A stretch of 64,000 bases of DNA from Streptomyces spinoverrucosus (GCF_006539505.1 NZ_BJND01000005.1:206283-270282); one strand, 5' to 3'. Counted from the stretch's first letter, positions 1-8,921 are shown. A program made the numbers and translations. Notes: generated by a model not told the origin, from the letters alone.

Positions 1-60
1 GTACCACGGGCTGCGCGCATCCACCCGGCGGTCCCGGTGACGTATCCGAAAGGGCGGGCC

Positions 61-864
61 ATGCTCGACGTACGCGGCCTGAAGAAGGTGTACGAGGGGT
101 CCGGTCGGCGGACGGAGGCGGTGCGCGACCTCACCTTCACCGTCGAGGCCAGGGAACTGGTCTGCCTGGTCGGCCCGTCCGGCTGCGGCAAGACGACCCT
201 ACTGAAGTGCGTCGGCGGGCTGCTCAGGCCGACGGCCGGTGAGGTGCGGCTGGCGGGGCGGGCGGTGAGCGGGCCGCCGCCCGGGATGGCGTTCGTGTTC
301 CAGGAGTACGGGCGGAGCCTGTTCCCCTGGATGCGGGTCGGTGACAACGTCGAACTGCCCCTGAAACAGAAGGGCTTGAGCAAGCAGCACCGTCGCGCCC
401 TGGTCGCGGACGCGCTCGACGCGGTCGGGCTCACGGACGCGGCCGGGGCGTACCCCTGGCAGCTGTCCGGCGGCATGCAGCAGCGGGTGGCCATCGCCCG
501 GGCGCTGGCCTACGAGCCGGACGTGCTGCTGATGGACGAGCCGTTCGCCGCGGTGGACGCGCAGACCCGCGCCGACCTGGAGGATCTGGTACGGCGGCTG
601 TGGCGGGAGCGCGCGATGACGATCCTGTTCGTCACCCACGACATCGACGAGGCCGTGTACCTCGGCCAACGGGTGATCGTCCTGTCCGCCTCCCCCACCG
701 TCGTACAGGACCAGCTGAAGGTCGACTTGCCGGACGCCCGCGACCAGGTGCACACACGGGTGTCCCCGCGCTTCGCCGACCTGCGCACCCAGGTGTACGA
801 GCAGATCCAGGCGGCGAAGCGCGGGGAGACCGTACTCAAGACAGATACGCCTCCACTTCACTGA
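61..864 (+). CDS. ABC importer ATP-binding protein, nitrate/sulfonate/taurine (SsuB/TauB) type
   Basis: Cytoplasmic ATPase that would drive uptake of an oxyanion, sulfonate or similar small substrate. In the 267-residue product I see Walker A (GPSGCGKTT, residues 38-46), the Q-loop Gln at 81, the signature LSGGMQQ (135-141), Walker B (LLMDE, 156-160) and the switch His at 193 in FVTHD. Length and the 'FPWMRVGDNVELPL' stretch after the Q-loop fit the SsuB/TauB/NrtD family. ATG 61 is preferred over in-frame GTG 37 because GAAAGGG lies 6 bases before it. The permease and binding protein must lie upstream of the window. Its 3' end overlaps the convergent glycosidase by 29 bases. The substrate cannot be told from the ATPase. 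Confidence 0.9.
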   Translation: MLDVRGLKKVYEGSGRRTEAVRDLTFTVEARELVCLVGPSGCGKTTLLKCVGGLLRPTAGEVRLAGRAVSGPPPGMAFVFQEYGRSLFPWMRVGDNVELPLKQKGLSKQHRRALVADALDAVGLTDAAGAYPWQLSGGMQQRVAIARALAYEPDVLLMDEPFAAVDAQTRADLEDLVRRLWRERAMTILFVTHDIDEAVYLGQRVIVLSASPTVVQDQLKVDLPDARDQVHTRVSPRFADLRTQVYEQIQAAKRGETVLKTDTPPLH

Positions 865-3001
865 ACTGGCCCGCCGGCCAGCCGGTGTTGGCGGTCACGT
901 GCAGCCGCAGATAGCGCAGGTTCGTGCCGTCCGGCAGGGAGACGGTGACCGTGTTGCCGGTCGCCGGGTCGAAGCGGTGGCCTTGCGAGCCGACCACCGT
1001 GGAGTACGACGAGCCGTCGGTGCTGCCCTGCACGGAGAACGTCTGGGTGCGGGCGCCCCAGGCCGAGGAAGGCGGCAGCTTGAGGACGAGTCGGCGGACG
1101 GCCTGCGTGGAGCCGAGGTCGACCGTCAGCGACTGCGGGAAGGCGTGGTTCGCCGACTCCCAGTAGCTGTTCGCGTCGCCGTCGACCGCCTTGCCGGGCG
1201 TGTACACGTCCTGGTGGCCGGTCGCGGTGACCGGGCGGCCCTTGGCGAGGTTGCGGGTGGGGTCGGGGTCCGGGTTGCCCTGGTCGGGCTGGGGCCAGGT
1301 GGAGCAGTCCGACCAGGTGCTGCTCCAGCCGGAGTTGCCGCCGCCGTCGGTGAGGGTGAAGGTGCCGGAGCCGCTCGGGTAGGGGCAGTTGTAGATACCG
1401 GCCGCGCCGACTTGGGTGGCGGTGACGTTGCGGAAGGTGGCGGCGCCCTGGGTCTCGGCCTGGACGACGACCGTGCCGGTGTTGTGCACGGTGGCGCCGT
1501 CGACGGTGATGTTCTTCGCCGCGTAGCCGCGCCCGCTGCCCGAGACGAACTCGAAGGCGCTGTACGGGCTGTCGGTGATCGTCGTGTCGGTGATACGGAC
1601 GTTCGCCTCGATGGCGCTGTCGTACGAGTCGACGCGCAGCGCGCCCATCGGATGGTTCCAGTTGGGGTTCATCGCGCCGGTGCGGACGAGCGTGTTGCCG
1701 TCGACCGCGATGGTGCCGGCCAGCGGGTGGAAGGGGTCGAGGAACTTCTGGTTGGAGATCGCGATGCCGCTGCCGAGGGCGTTGGTGTCCGAGATCAGGT
1801 TGTTCTTCACGCTGATGTCGGTGCCGCCGTAGATCGCGATGCCGTTGGCGAGGTTCGGCTGGGTGATGGTGTTGTTCTCGAAGCTGCTGTTGGTGTCGGG
1901 CGAGTACAACGACCACATGGCGAGCGCGTCGTCGCCCTGGTTGCGCAGGAAGTTGTTGCGGACGGTGACCCCGCGCGCGTTGCCGTTGAGGTTGAGGCCG
2001 TCGGCGGTCATGTCGAGGAAGCGGTTGTTCTCGACGACCAGGTTGTCGTTGTTGCCCATCAGCCACAGGCCGACCTTGAGGTGCTGCAGCCACATCCCCG
2101 AGACGGAACTCCCCGGGCCGAGCGACCCGTTGACGAAGTTGTCCGGGTTGGAGTCGACGCGCTCCGTCACCTCACCGATGACCGCGAAGTTCTTGATGTG
2201 CACGTTGCCGGAGCTGCTCGACTGGTCGATGAAGCGGGAGGTGCGCACCACCGAGTGCCAGTGACCGGCGCCCTGGAGGGTGACGTTCTGTACGCCGTTC
2301 AGGGACGACGTCAGCCGGTACTCGCCCGGCGGGATCCACACGACCCCGCCCTGTGCGGCGGCGATGGCGTTGCGGAAGGCCTGGGTGGAGTCGCCCTCGC
2401 CGGTCGGGTCGGCGCCGTGCGATACGACGGACACCGACCCGGCGGGCTGCGCGGCGGGCCCGTCCGCCTGCTCGAAGTCGGCGACGTCGACGGTGACCTG
2501 TGTGCCGGTCGCCTCGACGGCCACCTTGTCGCCCGCCTGCACGTTCTGGCCGAGCAACAGCCGGGCGTTGTCGTAGAAGTGGTGGGTCTTGGCGCCGGGG
2601 ATCCAGGGGGTGTCGACGTACGAGTACTTGGAGGTGACGGCGATGGTCTTCGCGAGCCGGGTGCCGTTGACGTAGACGTTCAGTGTGCCGGACTGGCCGT
2701 CGGGGACGCTGTAGGCGACGTTCACGGCGTTGGCCGCACGGGGCACGGTGAACTCGACGCGCTGGCCCGCGTCGAGGCGTACCGCCTGGCGGCCGGAGGC
2801 CTCGGAGGCGAGGGTGCCCTGGGTGTAGTCGGGGCCGATCTTCGCGCCGGTGGTGGTGGCGGACTCGGCCTCGACGGAGGTGAACGGCAGGGTGGCGCCC
2901 GCGGCGGCGTGGGCGGTGGGTGCGCCGAGGGCGACGAGCATGCCGGCGGCCAGGGCGACGGTCGTCGCGATGGCCGGTGATCTCAGGGTGTGCCTGTGCA
3001 T
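836..3001 (-). CDS. Secreted parallel beta-helix glycoside hydrolase (GH87-like alpha-1,3-glucanase/mycodextranase?) with C-terminal F5/8 (CBM32) domain
   Basis: 721-residue secreted enzyme. Residues 1-33 are a Sec-type signal peptide ending APTAHA-A. A CBM35/6-like module follows (about 36-180), then a right-handed beta-helix (about 195-560) full of NN-rich rungs and Asp pairs such as ADGLNLNG and QGDDALAMWS. After a Pro/Asp linker comes a discoidin-type domain (about 585-721; NLAKGRPVTATG...). The order signal, CBM-like module, pectate-lyase-like helix, F5/8 resembles GH87 alpha-1,3-glucanases and mycodextranases, but the family call is from pattern only; GH28/GH55-type enzymes are alternatives. 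SD GAAGGGATC precedes ATG 3001. It is the last gene of the LacI/ABC/GH13 operon, 48 bases after GH13, which supports an alpha-glucan substrate. Confidence 0.75.
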   Translation of the reverse strand: MHRHTLRSPAIATTVALAAGMLVALGAPTAHAAAGATLPFTSVEAESATTTGAKIGPDYTQGTLASEASGRQAVRLDAGQRVEFTVPRAANAVNVAYSVPDGQSGTLNVYVNGTRLAKTIAVTSKYSYVDTPWIPGAKTHHFYDNARLLLGQNVQAGDKVAVEATGTQVTVDVADFEQADGPAAQPAGSVSVVSHGADPTGEGDSTQAFRNAIAAAQGGVVWIPPGEYRLTSSLNGVQNVTLQGAGHWHSVVRTSRFIDQSSSSGNVHIKNFAVIGEVTERVDSNPDNFVNGSLGPGSSVSGMWLQHLKVGLWLMGNNDNLVVENNRFLDMTADGLNLNGNARGVTVRNNFLRNQGDDALAMWSLYSPDTNSSFENNTITQPNLANGIAIYGGTDISVKNNLISDTNALGSGIAISNQKFLDPFHPLAGTIAVDGNTLVRTGAMNPNWNHPMGALRVDSYDSAIEANVRITDTTITDSPYSAFEFVSGSGRGYAAKNITVDGATVHNTGTVVVQAETQGAATFRNVTATQVGAAGIYNCPYPSGSGTFTLTDGGGNSGWSSTWSDCSTWPQPDQGNPDPDPTRNLAKGRPVTATGHQDVYTPGKAVDGDANSYWESANHAFPQSLTVDLGSTQAVRRLVLKLPPSSAWGARTQTFSVQGSTDGSSYSTVVGSQGHRFDPATGNTVTVSLPDGTNLRYLRLHVTANTGWPAGQFSEVEAYLS

Positions 3002-3049
3002 GTGCTGATCCCTTCTCGGTGGGGGTTTCGGGGATAGCGCCTCGCGGTG

Positions 3050-4624
3050 TCAGGCGCGCAGCCACACCGCGGTGTCCTTCGGCAGTCGGCCCCGGTCGTC
3101 CAGCGGGCCGCTGCCGAGCAGGAGTTCTGTGTGCGCGGGCAGGTCCCCGGGGGTGTCGGCGAGGTTCACCAGGCACATCACGCCGTCCGCGCGGGTGAAG
3201 GCGAGGACGCCGTCCGGGGCGGGCAGCCAGGCCAGGGGGCCGTCGCCGAAGACGGGGCGGATGCGGATCGCTTGGCGGTAGAGGGTGAGCATCGAGGCGG
3301 GGTCCTGGGCCTGGCGGTCGGCGGCGTACGACGGCCAGTCCGCGGGCTGGGGCAGCCAGGGTTCTCCGCCGAAACCGGCGTGCGGTGCCTCGGCGACCCA
3401 CGGCAGCGGCACCCGGCAGCCGTCCCGACCCGGGTCGGTGCCGCCGGAGCGGAAGTGCATCGGGTCCTCGATGCTGTCGCGCGGGATGTCGGCCTCGGGC
3501 AGGCCCAGTTCCTCGCCCTGGTAGACGTAGACAGCGCCGGGCAGCGCCAGCGAGAGCAGGGCGGCGGCGCGGGCGCGGCGGGTGCCGAGGGACAGGTCGG
3601 TGGGGGTGCCGAAGGCCTTGGTGGCGAAGTCGAAGGCGGTGTCCTCGCGGCCGTAGCGGGTGACCGTGCGGGTGACGTCGTGGTTGCACAGCACCCAGGT
3701 GGCGGGCGCGCCGACCGGCGCGTGCTCGGCGAGCGTCTCGTCGATCGACGTGCGGAGGCGGTCGGCGTCCCAGGGGCAGGTCATGAAGGAGAAGTTGAAG
3801 GCGGTGTGGAGTTCGTCGGGGCGCAGATAGCGGGCGAAGCGTTCGGTGTCGGGGAGCCAGACCTCGCCGACGAAGATGCCGTCGTACTCGTCGGCGATCC
3901 GCCGCCAGGAGCGGTAGACGTCGTGGAGTTCGTCGCGGTCGACGTACGGGTGCCGGTCGCGGCCCTCGACGAAGTTCGGCAGCCGGGGGTCCTTGACGAG
4001 GAGGGCGGCGGAGTCGATACGGACGCCGGCGACCCCGCGCTCGAACCAGAAGCGCAGGATGTCCTCATGTTCCTGGCGGACGGCCGGGTGGGACCAGTTG
4101 AGGTCGGGCTGTTCGGGGGCGAAGAGGTGGAGGTACCAGTCGCCGTCGGGCAGCCGGGTCCAGGCGGGTCCGCCGAACTGGGAGCGCCAGTCATTGGGCG
4201 CCAGGTCGCCCCGGCCTGCACGGAAGTGGAACAGCTCCCGCTCGGAGCCGCCCCTGAGGGCCGCCCGGAACCACGGGTGCTGGTCCGAGACATGGTTGGG
4301 CACGATGTCGACGAGGGTGCGGATGCCGTACGAGCGGGCCTCGGCGATCAACTTCTCCGCCTCCGCGAGGGTGCCGAAGGCGGGGTCGATGGCGCGATAG
4401 TCGGCGACGTCGTAGCCGCCGTCCTTGAGCGGTGACAGATACCAGGGCGTGAACCACAGGGCGTCCACGCCGAGTTCGGCGAGGTACGGCAGCCGGGCGC
4501 GGACGCCCGCGAGGTCGCCGGTGCCGTCGCCGTCGCCGTCCGCGAAGCTGCGGACGTACACCTGGTAGATGACGGCCGTCCGCCACCAGTCGGTCTGCGG
4601 GAGGGCATGGGTGGGTTGTCCCAC
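3050..4624 (-). CDS. GH13 alpha-glucosidase (AglA-like)
   Basis: Cytoplasmic alpha-amylase-superfamily enzyme, 524 residues, probably splitting imported alpha-gluco-oligosaccharides to glucose. All GH13 landmarks are present: DIVPNH (107-112), nucleophile Asp204 in GVRIDSA, acid/base Glu254 in VGEVW and the third acid Asp316 in CNHD. There is no signal peptide. I start it at GTG 4624 (MGQPTHALPQ) because AAAGGCAGG precedes it; the much longer open frame upstream only runs through the permease in another frame. Placed after LacI, binding protein and two permeases, it mirrors the malR-malEFG-aglA order of Streptomyces. The secreted beta-helix enzyme follows. Confidence 0.9.
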   Translation of the reverse strand: MGQPTHALPQTDWWRTAVIYQVYVRSFADGDGDGTGDLAGVRARLPYLAELGVDALWFTPWYLSPLKDGGYDVADYRAIDPAFGTLAEAEKLIAEARSYGIRTLVDIVPNHVSDQHPWFRAALRGGSERELFHFRAGRGDLAPNDWRSQFGGPAWTRLPDGDWYLHLFAPEQPDLNWSHPAVRQEHEDILRFWFERGVAGVRIDSAALLVKDPRLPNFVEGRDRHPYVDRDELHDVYRSWRRIADEYDGIFVGEVWLPDTERFARYLRPDELHTAFNFSFMTCPWDADRLRTSIDETLAEHAPVGAPATWVLCNHDVTRTVTRYGREDTAFDFATKAFGTPTDLSLGTRRARAAALLSLALPGAVYVYQGEELGLPEADIPRDSIEDPMHFRSGGTDPGRDGCRVPLPWVAEAPHAGFGGEPWLPQPADWPSYAADRQAQDPASMLTLYRQAIRIRPVFGDGPLAWLPAPDGVLAFTRADGVMCLVNLADTPGDLPAHTELLLGSGPLDDRGRLPKDTAVWLRA

Positions 4625-4659
4625 GGTGCCTGCCTTTCGTATGTCGGTGAGGGGCGGTG

Positions 4660-5523
4660 TCAGCCCTTCGTGCTGCCCGCGCTGATGCCGGCGATGATGT
4701 GCCGCTGGAAGATCAGGAACATCGCGACCATCGGGATGCTGGCGATGACCATCGCGGCGATGAGCACGGTCAGCTGGATGTTCTGCGACAGCTGCACGAG
4801 CGCCACGCTGATCGGCATCCTGTCGGTGTCCGAGAAGACCATCAGCGGCCACAGGAAGTCCTGCCAGACCGCGACCAGCGCGAAGATCGACACGACGCCG
4901 AGCACCGGCCGCGACATGGGCAGCACGATCGACCACAGGATGCGCAGCTTCCCGGCGCCGTCGATCTCGGCGGCCTCCAGCACGTCAGGCGGGATCTGGT
5001 CGAAGAACCGTTTGAGGAGGTAGAGGTTGAAGGCGTTGGCGACCGCCGGCAGCCAGATGGCGAGCGGGTCGTTGAGCAGGCCCAGGTCGGCGACCGTCAG
5101 GTACTTCGGTACGACGAGGGCCTGGGCCGGGACCATCAGGGTGGCCAGGATGCCGCCGAGGATCACCTTGCCGAAGACCGGCCTCAGCCTGGACAGGGCG
5201 TAGGCGGCGGCCGTGCACAGCACCAGCTGGAACAGCCAGGCGCCGGCCGCCTGGACGACCGTGTTCCACAGGTGGGTCGGCAGCTGCATCAGGTCCCAGG
5301 CGTCGGTGTAGCCGCTGAGCTGCCACTGCTTCGGGACGAGGGTGGGCGGGGTCTGCGCCACCTCGTCCGGTGACTTCATCGCGCCGGTCACCATCCAGTA
5401 GACGGGGAACAGGAAGGCGAGCGCGAAGAGCAGTACGACGGAGGTGAAGACGGTCCAGTAGACGGCCCTGCCGCGCGGGCGGGCCAGGGCGGCCGGGGAG
5501 ACAAGGGTGCGGGTGCTGCTCAT
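4660..5523 (-). CDS. Carbohydrate ABC permease, MalG type
   Basis: 287-residue inner-membrane subunit with six predicted helices, the first at about 22-42. The EAA loop for docking the ATPase is visible as EAAEIDGAGKLRILWSIVLP. It pairs with the MalF-type permease just upstream, whose stop overlaps this ATG by 4 bases (ATGA), so the two are translationally coupled. No ATPase is encoded in the locus; Streptomyces usually supplies the shared MsiK ATPase from elsewhere (known biology, not seen here). Confidence 0.92.
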   Translation of the reverse strand: MSSTRTLVSPAALARPRGRAVYWTVFTSVVLLFALAFLFPVYWMVTGAMKSPDEVAQTPPTLVPKQWQLSGYTDAWDLMQLPTHLWNTVVQAAGAWLFQLVLCTAAAYALSRLRPVFGKVILGGILATLMVPAQALVVPKYLTVADLGLLNDPLAIWLPAVANAFNLYLLKRFFDQIPPDVLEAAEIDGAGKLRILWSIVLPMSRPVLGVVSIFALVAVWQDFLWPLMVFSDTDRMPISVALVQLSQNIQLTVLIAAMVIASIPMVAMFLIFQRHIIAGISAGSTKG

Positions 5524-6395
5524 GCGTCCTCCCCTTCGGAGCGGGTGAGCCGCAGATAGAGCGCGGAGAAGAGACCGAGGACGACGAGCAGCATCACGCT
5601 GAGGGCGCAGGCGCCGCCGAAGTCGTTGTAGAGGAAGGCGTACTTGTAGATGAGGTAGAGGACGGTGACCGTGGCGTTCTCCGGGCCGCCGCCGGTGATG
5701 ACGAACGGCTCGGTGAAGACCTGCATGGTGGCGATGACCTGGAGGAGCATCAGCATCAGGATCACGAACCGGGTCTGCGGGATCGTGACGTGCCGGACGC
5801 GTTGCAGCAGGTTGGCGCCGTCCAGTTCGGCCGCCTCGTACAGCTCGCCGGGGATGGACTGCAGGGCGGCCAGGTAGATCAGGACGGTGCCGCCCATGTT
5901 GGCCCAGGTGGCGACGATGACGAGGGAGACCAGGGCGGTGTCGGCGCCGTTGGACCAGTTCGAGGTGGGCAGGTGCGCAAAGCGCAGCACCTCGTTGGCG
6001 AGGCCGGTGCCGGGGTCGTAGAACCACTTCCACAGCAGGGCGCTGACCACCGGCGGGATCATCACCGGCAGGTAGACGACGATCCGGAAGAACGACTTCG
6101 CGTGCCTCAACTCGTTGAGCACCAGGGCCAGTACGAACGGGATCGCGAAGCCGATCAGCAGCGCGAGCAGGGTGAAGGTGAGGGTGTTGCGCCAGGCGGC
6201 GGCGAACTCCGGGTCGTCGAGGACGCGGGTGAAGTTGGCGGTGCCGACCCACTCGGGCGGGGCGCCGGGCGTGTACTTCTGGAAGGCGATCACGATGGCG
6301 CGGATCGCCGGGTACCAGGAGAACAGGCCGAAGCAGATCAGGCCGCCGAGCAGGAAGGCGTAGGCGCGGGCCTGGTCGGCCAGGCGGCGCGTCAT
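5520..6395 (-). CDS. Carbohydrate ABC permease, MalF type
   Basis: 291-residue integral membrane protein. The first helix is near residues 11-30, and an EAA loop reads YEAAELDGANLLQRVRHVTIP. It starts 6 bases after the binding-protein stop and overlaps the next permease by 4 bases, typical of a binding protein-F-G unit. With the lipoprotein upstream it would form the channel for an oligosaccharide, inferred from the neighbours to be an alpha-glucan product. Confidence 0.92.
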   Translation of the reverse strand: MTRRLADQARAYAFLLGGLICFGLFSWYPAIRAIVIAFQKYTPGAPPEWVGTANFTRVLDDPEFAAAWRNTLTFTLLALLIGFAIPFVLALVLNELRHAKSFFRIVVYLPVMIPPVVSALLWKWFYDPGTGLANEVLRFAHLPTSNWSNGADTALVSLVIVATWANMGGTVLIYLAALQSIPGELYEAAELDGANLLQRVRHVTIPQTRFVILMLMLLQVIATMQVFTEPFVITGGGPENATVTVLYLIYKYAFLYNDFGGACALSVMLLVVLGLFSALYLRLTRSEGEDA

Positions 6396-6401
6396 CGCCG
6401 G

Positions 6402-7751
6402 TCAGCCCCGGGCCAGGATGCCGTCGATCTTGCCGGAGGCGTCCTTGAGGAGTTGGTCGATGTCGGCGTCCTCGTTGGTGAGGACGGCCGAGACCACGCC
6501 GTCGAGGACGGAGTAGATCTGCTGGGCGTTCGGCGGCTCGATCTTCATCTCCAGGCTCTGGTTGCCGTCGAGGAAGGCCTCGTAGTTCTCCACGGGCACA
6601 TTGGCGTTGGCCTGCTTGACCTGCTGGTCCTTCTCGTCGGCGGCGCCGGTGAACAGGCGCGGCTCGGGCAGGCCGACCGGCGCGTCGTGCTGCTTGGCGC
6701 GGGCGTAGTCGCCTAGGAAGCCGTCGCCGGGGGTGAGGAACATGTGGTCGAGCCACTTCAGACCCGCTCGGATCTGCTCGGGCGTGGCCCTCTTGTTGAA
6801 CATGTAGCCGTCACCGCCGATGAGGGTGGCCCGGCCGCCGGGCATGGGCGCGATGGCGATGTCCTCGTAGTCGGCGCCCTTCTCCTTGACCAGGATGGGG
6901 ATGTTGTCGGGGGCGGCGAGGTACATGCCGAGCTTGCCGGAGCCCATCATCTGCTGGACGTCGTTGATGACGAGCAACTGCTTGCTGCCCATCGAGTCGT
7001 CCTCCCAGCGCATGTCGTGCAGGGTCGTGAGGACCGCGCGGCCCTCGGGGGTGTCGACGGTGGCCTTCTTGCCGTCGGCGCTGACGACGTCGCCGCCCTG
7101 GGAGTACAGCTCGGCGGTGAAGTGCCAGCCGCCCTGGTTCTGCGCGCTGTAGTCGGCGTAGCCGACGATGCCGTCGCCGAGGGCGGCGATCTTCTTGGCG
7201 GCTGTCCGCACCTCGTCCCAGGTGGTGGGCGGCTGGTCGGGGTCGAGGCCCGCCTTCTCGAAGAGCTCGCGGTGGTAGATCAGGCCCATCGAGTAGCCGG
7301 TGCGCGGGATGCCGTAGATCTTCCCGTCGACGGTGTAGATGTCGCGCAGCTGCTGCTGGATGGTCTCGTAGCTCTTCAGCTCCTTGACGTACGGCGTGAG
7401 ATCGGCCGCCTGGTTGATGTCGACGACGTGCCTGGCGTCGGTGAAGTACGTGTAGAAGACGTCCTCCATCTGCCCGCCGGCGAGCTTGGCGTCGAACGTC
7501 TTGGGGTCCTGGCAGGGGAACGCGTCGTGCGGGACGACGTCGATGTCCGGGTTCCGTTTCTCGAACGCGGCGACGTCCTCCTCGAAGAACTGCCGGTCGA
7601 CCTTGGCGCTCTTGGGCGGCATGCAGTTGACCGTGATGCGGGTCTTGCCGCTCGCCGAGTCGTCCTCGCCGCCCGATCCGCAGGCAGACAGGGCGAGGGA
7701 GGAACAGGCCAGGAGCGTGAGCAGGGTACGGCGGAACCCGGTGCGTCTCAT
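6402..7751 (-). CDS. Sugar-binding lipoprotein of ABC importer
   Basis: 449-residue solute-binding protein. The N-terminus MRRTGFRRTLLTLLACSSL leads to a lipobox LSAC with the lipidated Cys at 24, so it is tethered to the outside of the membrane. The rest has the family-1 (MalE-like) pattern of an alternating-lobe binder (PRTGYSMGLIYHRELFEKAG, PTTWDEV, GDGYMFN). I use ATG 7751, preceded by AAGGGG, rather than upstream in-frame starts that would put 21 extra residues before the signal. It is the first structural gene after the LacI regulator; the 110-base gap carries a CGCAAG half-site and an ATTGCAAT palindrome. Confidence 0.92.
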   Translation of the reverse strand: MRRTGFRRTLLTLLACSSLALSACGSGGEDDSASGKTRITVNCMPPKSAKVDRQFFEEDVAAFEKRNPDIDVVPHDAFPCQDPKTFDAKLAGGQMEDVFYTYFTDARHVVDINQAADLTPYVKELKSYETIQQQLRDIYTVDGKIYGIPRTGYSMGLIYHRELFEKAGLDPDQPPTTWDEVRTAAKKIAALGDGIVGYADYSAQNQGGWHFTAELYSQGGDVVSADGKKATVDTPEGRAVLTTLHDMRWEDDSMGSKQLLVINDVQQMMGSGKLGMYLAAPDNIPILVKEKGADYEDIAIAPMPGGRATLIGGDGYMFNKRATPEQIRAGLKWLDHMFLTPGDGFLGDYARAKQHDAPVGLPEPRLFTGAADEKDQQVKQANANVPVENYEAFLDGNQSLEMKIEPPNAQQIYSVLDGVVSAVLTNEDADIDQLLKDASGKIDGILARG

Positions 7752-7813
7752 CGGTGGACCCCTTCGGGCAGGAGCGGTGGGCGCCGCACACTCAAGCACC
7801 GCCGACATCGCCA

Positions 7814-7840
7814 CGCAAGATGTCGCGCAGAGATTGCAAT
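7814..7840 (-). promoter_or_regulatory. Possible operator ahead of the sugar-binding lipoprotein gene
   Basis: The 110-base gap between the LacI stop and the binding-protein start holds CGCAAG (7814-7819), the same half-site as upstream of the LacI gene, plus the palindrome ATTGCAAT (7833-7840). This suggests a second LacI-controlled promoter for the transport genes. No convincing -35/-10 pair was found. Confidence 0.4.
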
Positions 7841-7861
7841 TATTCGACAGCAGACTGGATC

Positions 7862-8860
7862 TCAGTCACGTGGCGCTTGCGCGGTCGAGCCCCGCACCAC
7901 CAACTCCGGCTCGAACAGCAGCTCTTCGGCCGCTACGGCACTACCACCGATCTGCGCGTTCAGCAGCTCCACGACCGCCCGCCCCATGGACTCGATGGGC
8001 TGGCGCACGGTGGTCAGCGGCGGCTCGGTGCAGTTCATCAGCGCGGAGTCGTCGTAGCCGACGACGGAGATCTGTGACGGTACGTCGAGTCCCTTGCGAC
8101 GGGCGGCGCGTACGACGCCGAGCGCGAGGGGGTCGCTGGCGCAGATGAAGCCCGTGACCCCGCGGTCGATGAGCCGGGCGGCGGCGGCGTGGCCGCCCTC
8201 GATGGAGAAGATGGCCCGCGCCACGTGCTCGTCCGGCAGGTCACCGGCGATCGCCCGGGCGGCGGCCAGTTTGCGCGCCGACGGCACATGGTCGCCGGGG
8301 CCCAGGACCAGGCCGATCCGCTCGTGGCCGAGGGAGGCCAGATGCCGCCAGGCCTGTTCGACGGCGACCGCGTCGTCGCAGGAGACACCGGGGAAGCCGA
8401 GGTGCTCGATGGCGGCGTTCACCAGGACGACCGGGATGTTGCGGTCGGCGAGCAGCCGGTAGTGGTCGTGCGGGGCGTCGGCCTGGGCGTACAGGCCGCC
8501 GGCGAACACGACGCCGGAAACCTGCTGTTGCAGCAGCAGCGCCACGTAGTCGGCCTCGGAGACACCGCCCTTGGTCTGCGTGCACAGCACCGGCGTCAGG
8601 CCGAGCTGGGCGAGCGCACCGCCGATGACCTCGGCGAACGCCGGGAAGATGGGGTTCTGCAGCTCGGGCAGGACCAGGCCGACGAGGCGGGCGCGTTCGC
8701 CGCGCAGCTGGGTGGGGCGCTCGTAGCCGAGGACGTCGAGCGCGGACAGCACGGCCTGCCGGGTGGCTTCGGAGACCCCGGGCTTGCCGTTGAGCACCCG
8801 GCTGACTGTGGCCTCGCTGACCCCGACCTTCTTCGCCACTTCCGCAAGTCGTCGTGTCAT
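7862..8860 (-). CDS. LacI-family regulator of the alpha-glucan locus (MalR-like)
   Basis: 332-residue repressor. The N-terminal helix-turn-helix and hinge read LAEVAKKVGVSEATVSRVLNGKPG (residues 5-28) with the hinge to about 60; a periplasmic-binding-fold sensor domain follows. The N-terminal half strongly resembles Streptomyces MalR. It lies at the head of the leftward sugar operon and likely represses it in the absence of sugar. ATG 8860 has no Shine-Dalgarno sequence. A TATTCT box ends 7 bases upstream, so the transcript may be leaderless. Repeated CGCAAG/CTTGCG half-sites directly upstream suggest autoregulation. Confidence 0.92.
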   Translation of the reverse strand: MTRRLAEVAKKVGVSEATVSRVLNGKPGVSEATRQAVLSALDVLGYERPTQLRGERARLVGLVLPELQNPIFPAFAEVIGGALAQLGLTPVLCTQTKGGVSEADYVALLLQQQVSGVVFAGGLYAQADAPHDHYRLLADRNIPVVLVNAAIEHLGFPGVSCDDAVAVEQAWRHLASLGHERIGLVLGPGDHVPSARKLAAARAIAGDLPDEHVARAIFSIEGGHAAAARLIDRGVTGFICASDPLALGVVRAARRKGLDVPSQISVVGYDDSALMNCTEPPLTTVRQPIESMGRAVVELLNAQIGGSAVAAEELLFEPELVVRGSTAQAPRD

Positions 8861-8863
8861 GCG

Positions 8864-8921
8864 CGCAAGAATAGCGCAAGCGATGCAAGTGGCTTGCGTC
8901 AAGTCACACAACTGGCTTGCG
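8864..8921 (-). promoter_or_regulatory. Cluster of phased LacI/MalR-type half-sites
   Basis: CGCAAG occurs at 8864-8869 and 8875-8880, GCAAG at 8885-8889, and the reverse half CTTGCG at 8893-8898 and 8916-8921. The first three are spaced 11 and 10 bases, about one helical turn, and GCAAG-TGG-CTTGC (8885-8897) is a palindrome. The array overlaps the likely -10 of the LacI gene. It is probably the regulator's own operator. Confidence 0.55.

Noticed and set aside
836..864. 29-base overlap of two genes as a sign of frameshift
   Set aside because: Both convergent reading frames keep intact C-terminal domains; tail-to-tail overlaps also occur at 33686-33695 and 54441-54454.
899..2980. Long rightward open frame of 693 codons opposite the beta-helix enzyme
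   Set aside because: Antisense mirror of a high-GC3 gene: Gly/Val/Arg-rich, no domain, no ribosome site.
4660..6756. Apparent fusion of a long upstream protein to the MalG-type permease
   Set aside because: The N-terminal part is the binding protein and MalF gene read in another frame; the true start is ATG 5523, overlapping the MalF stop.
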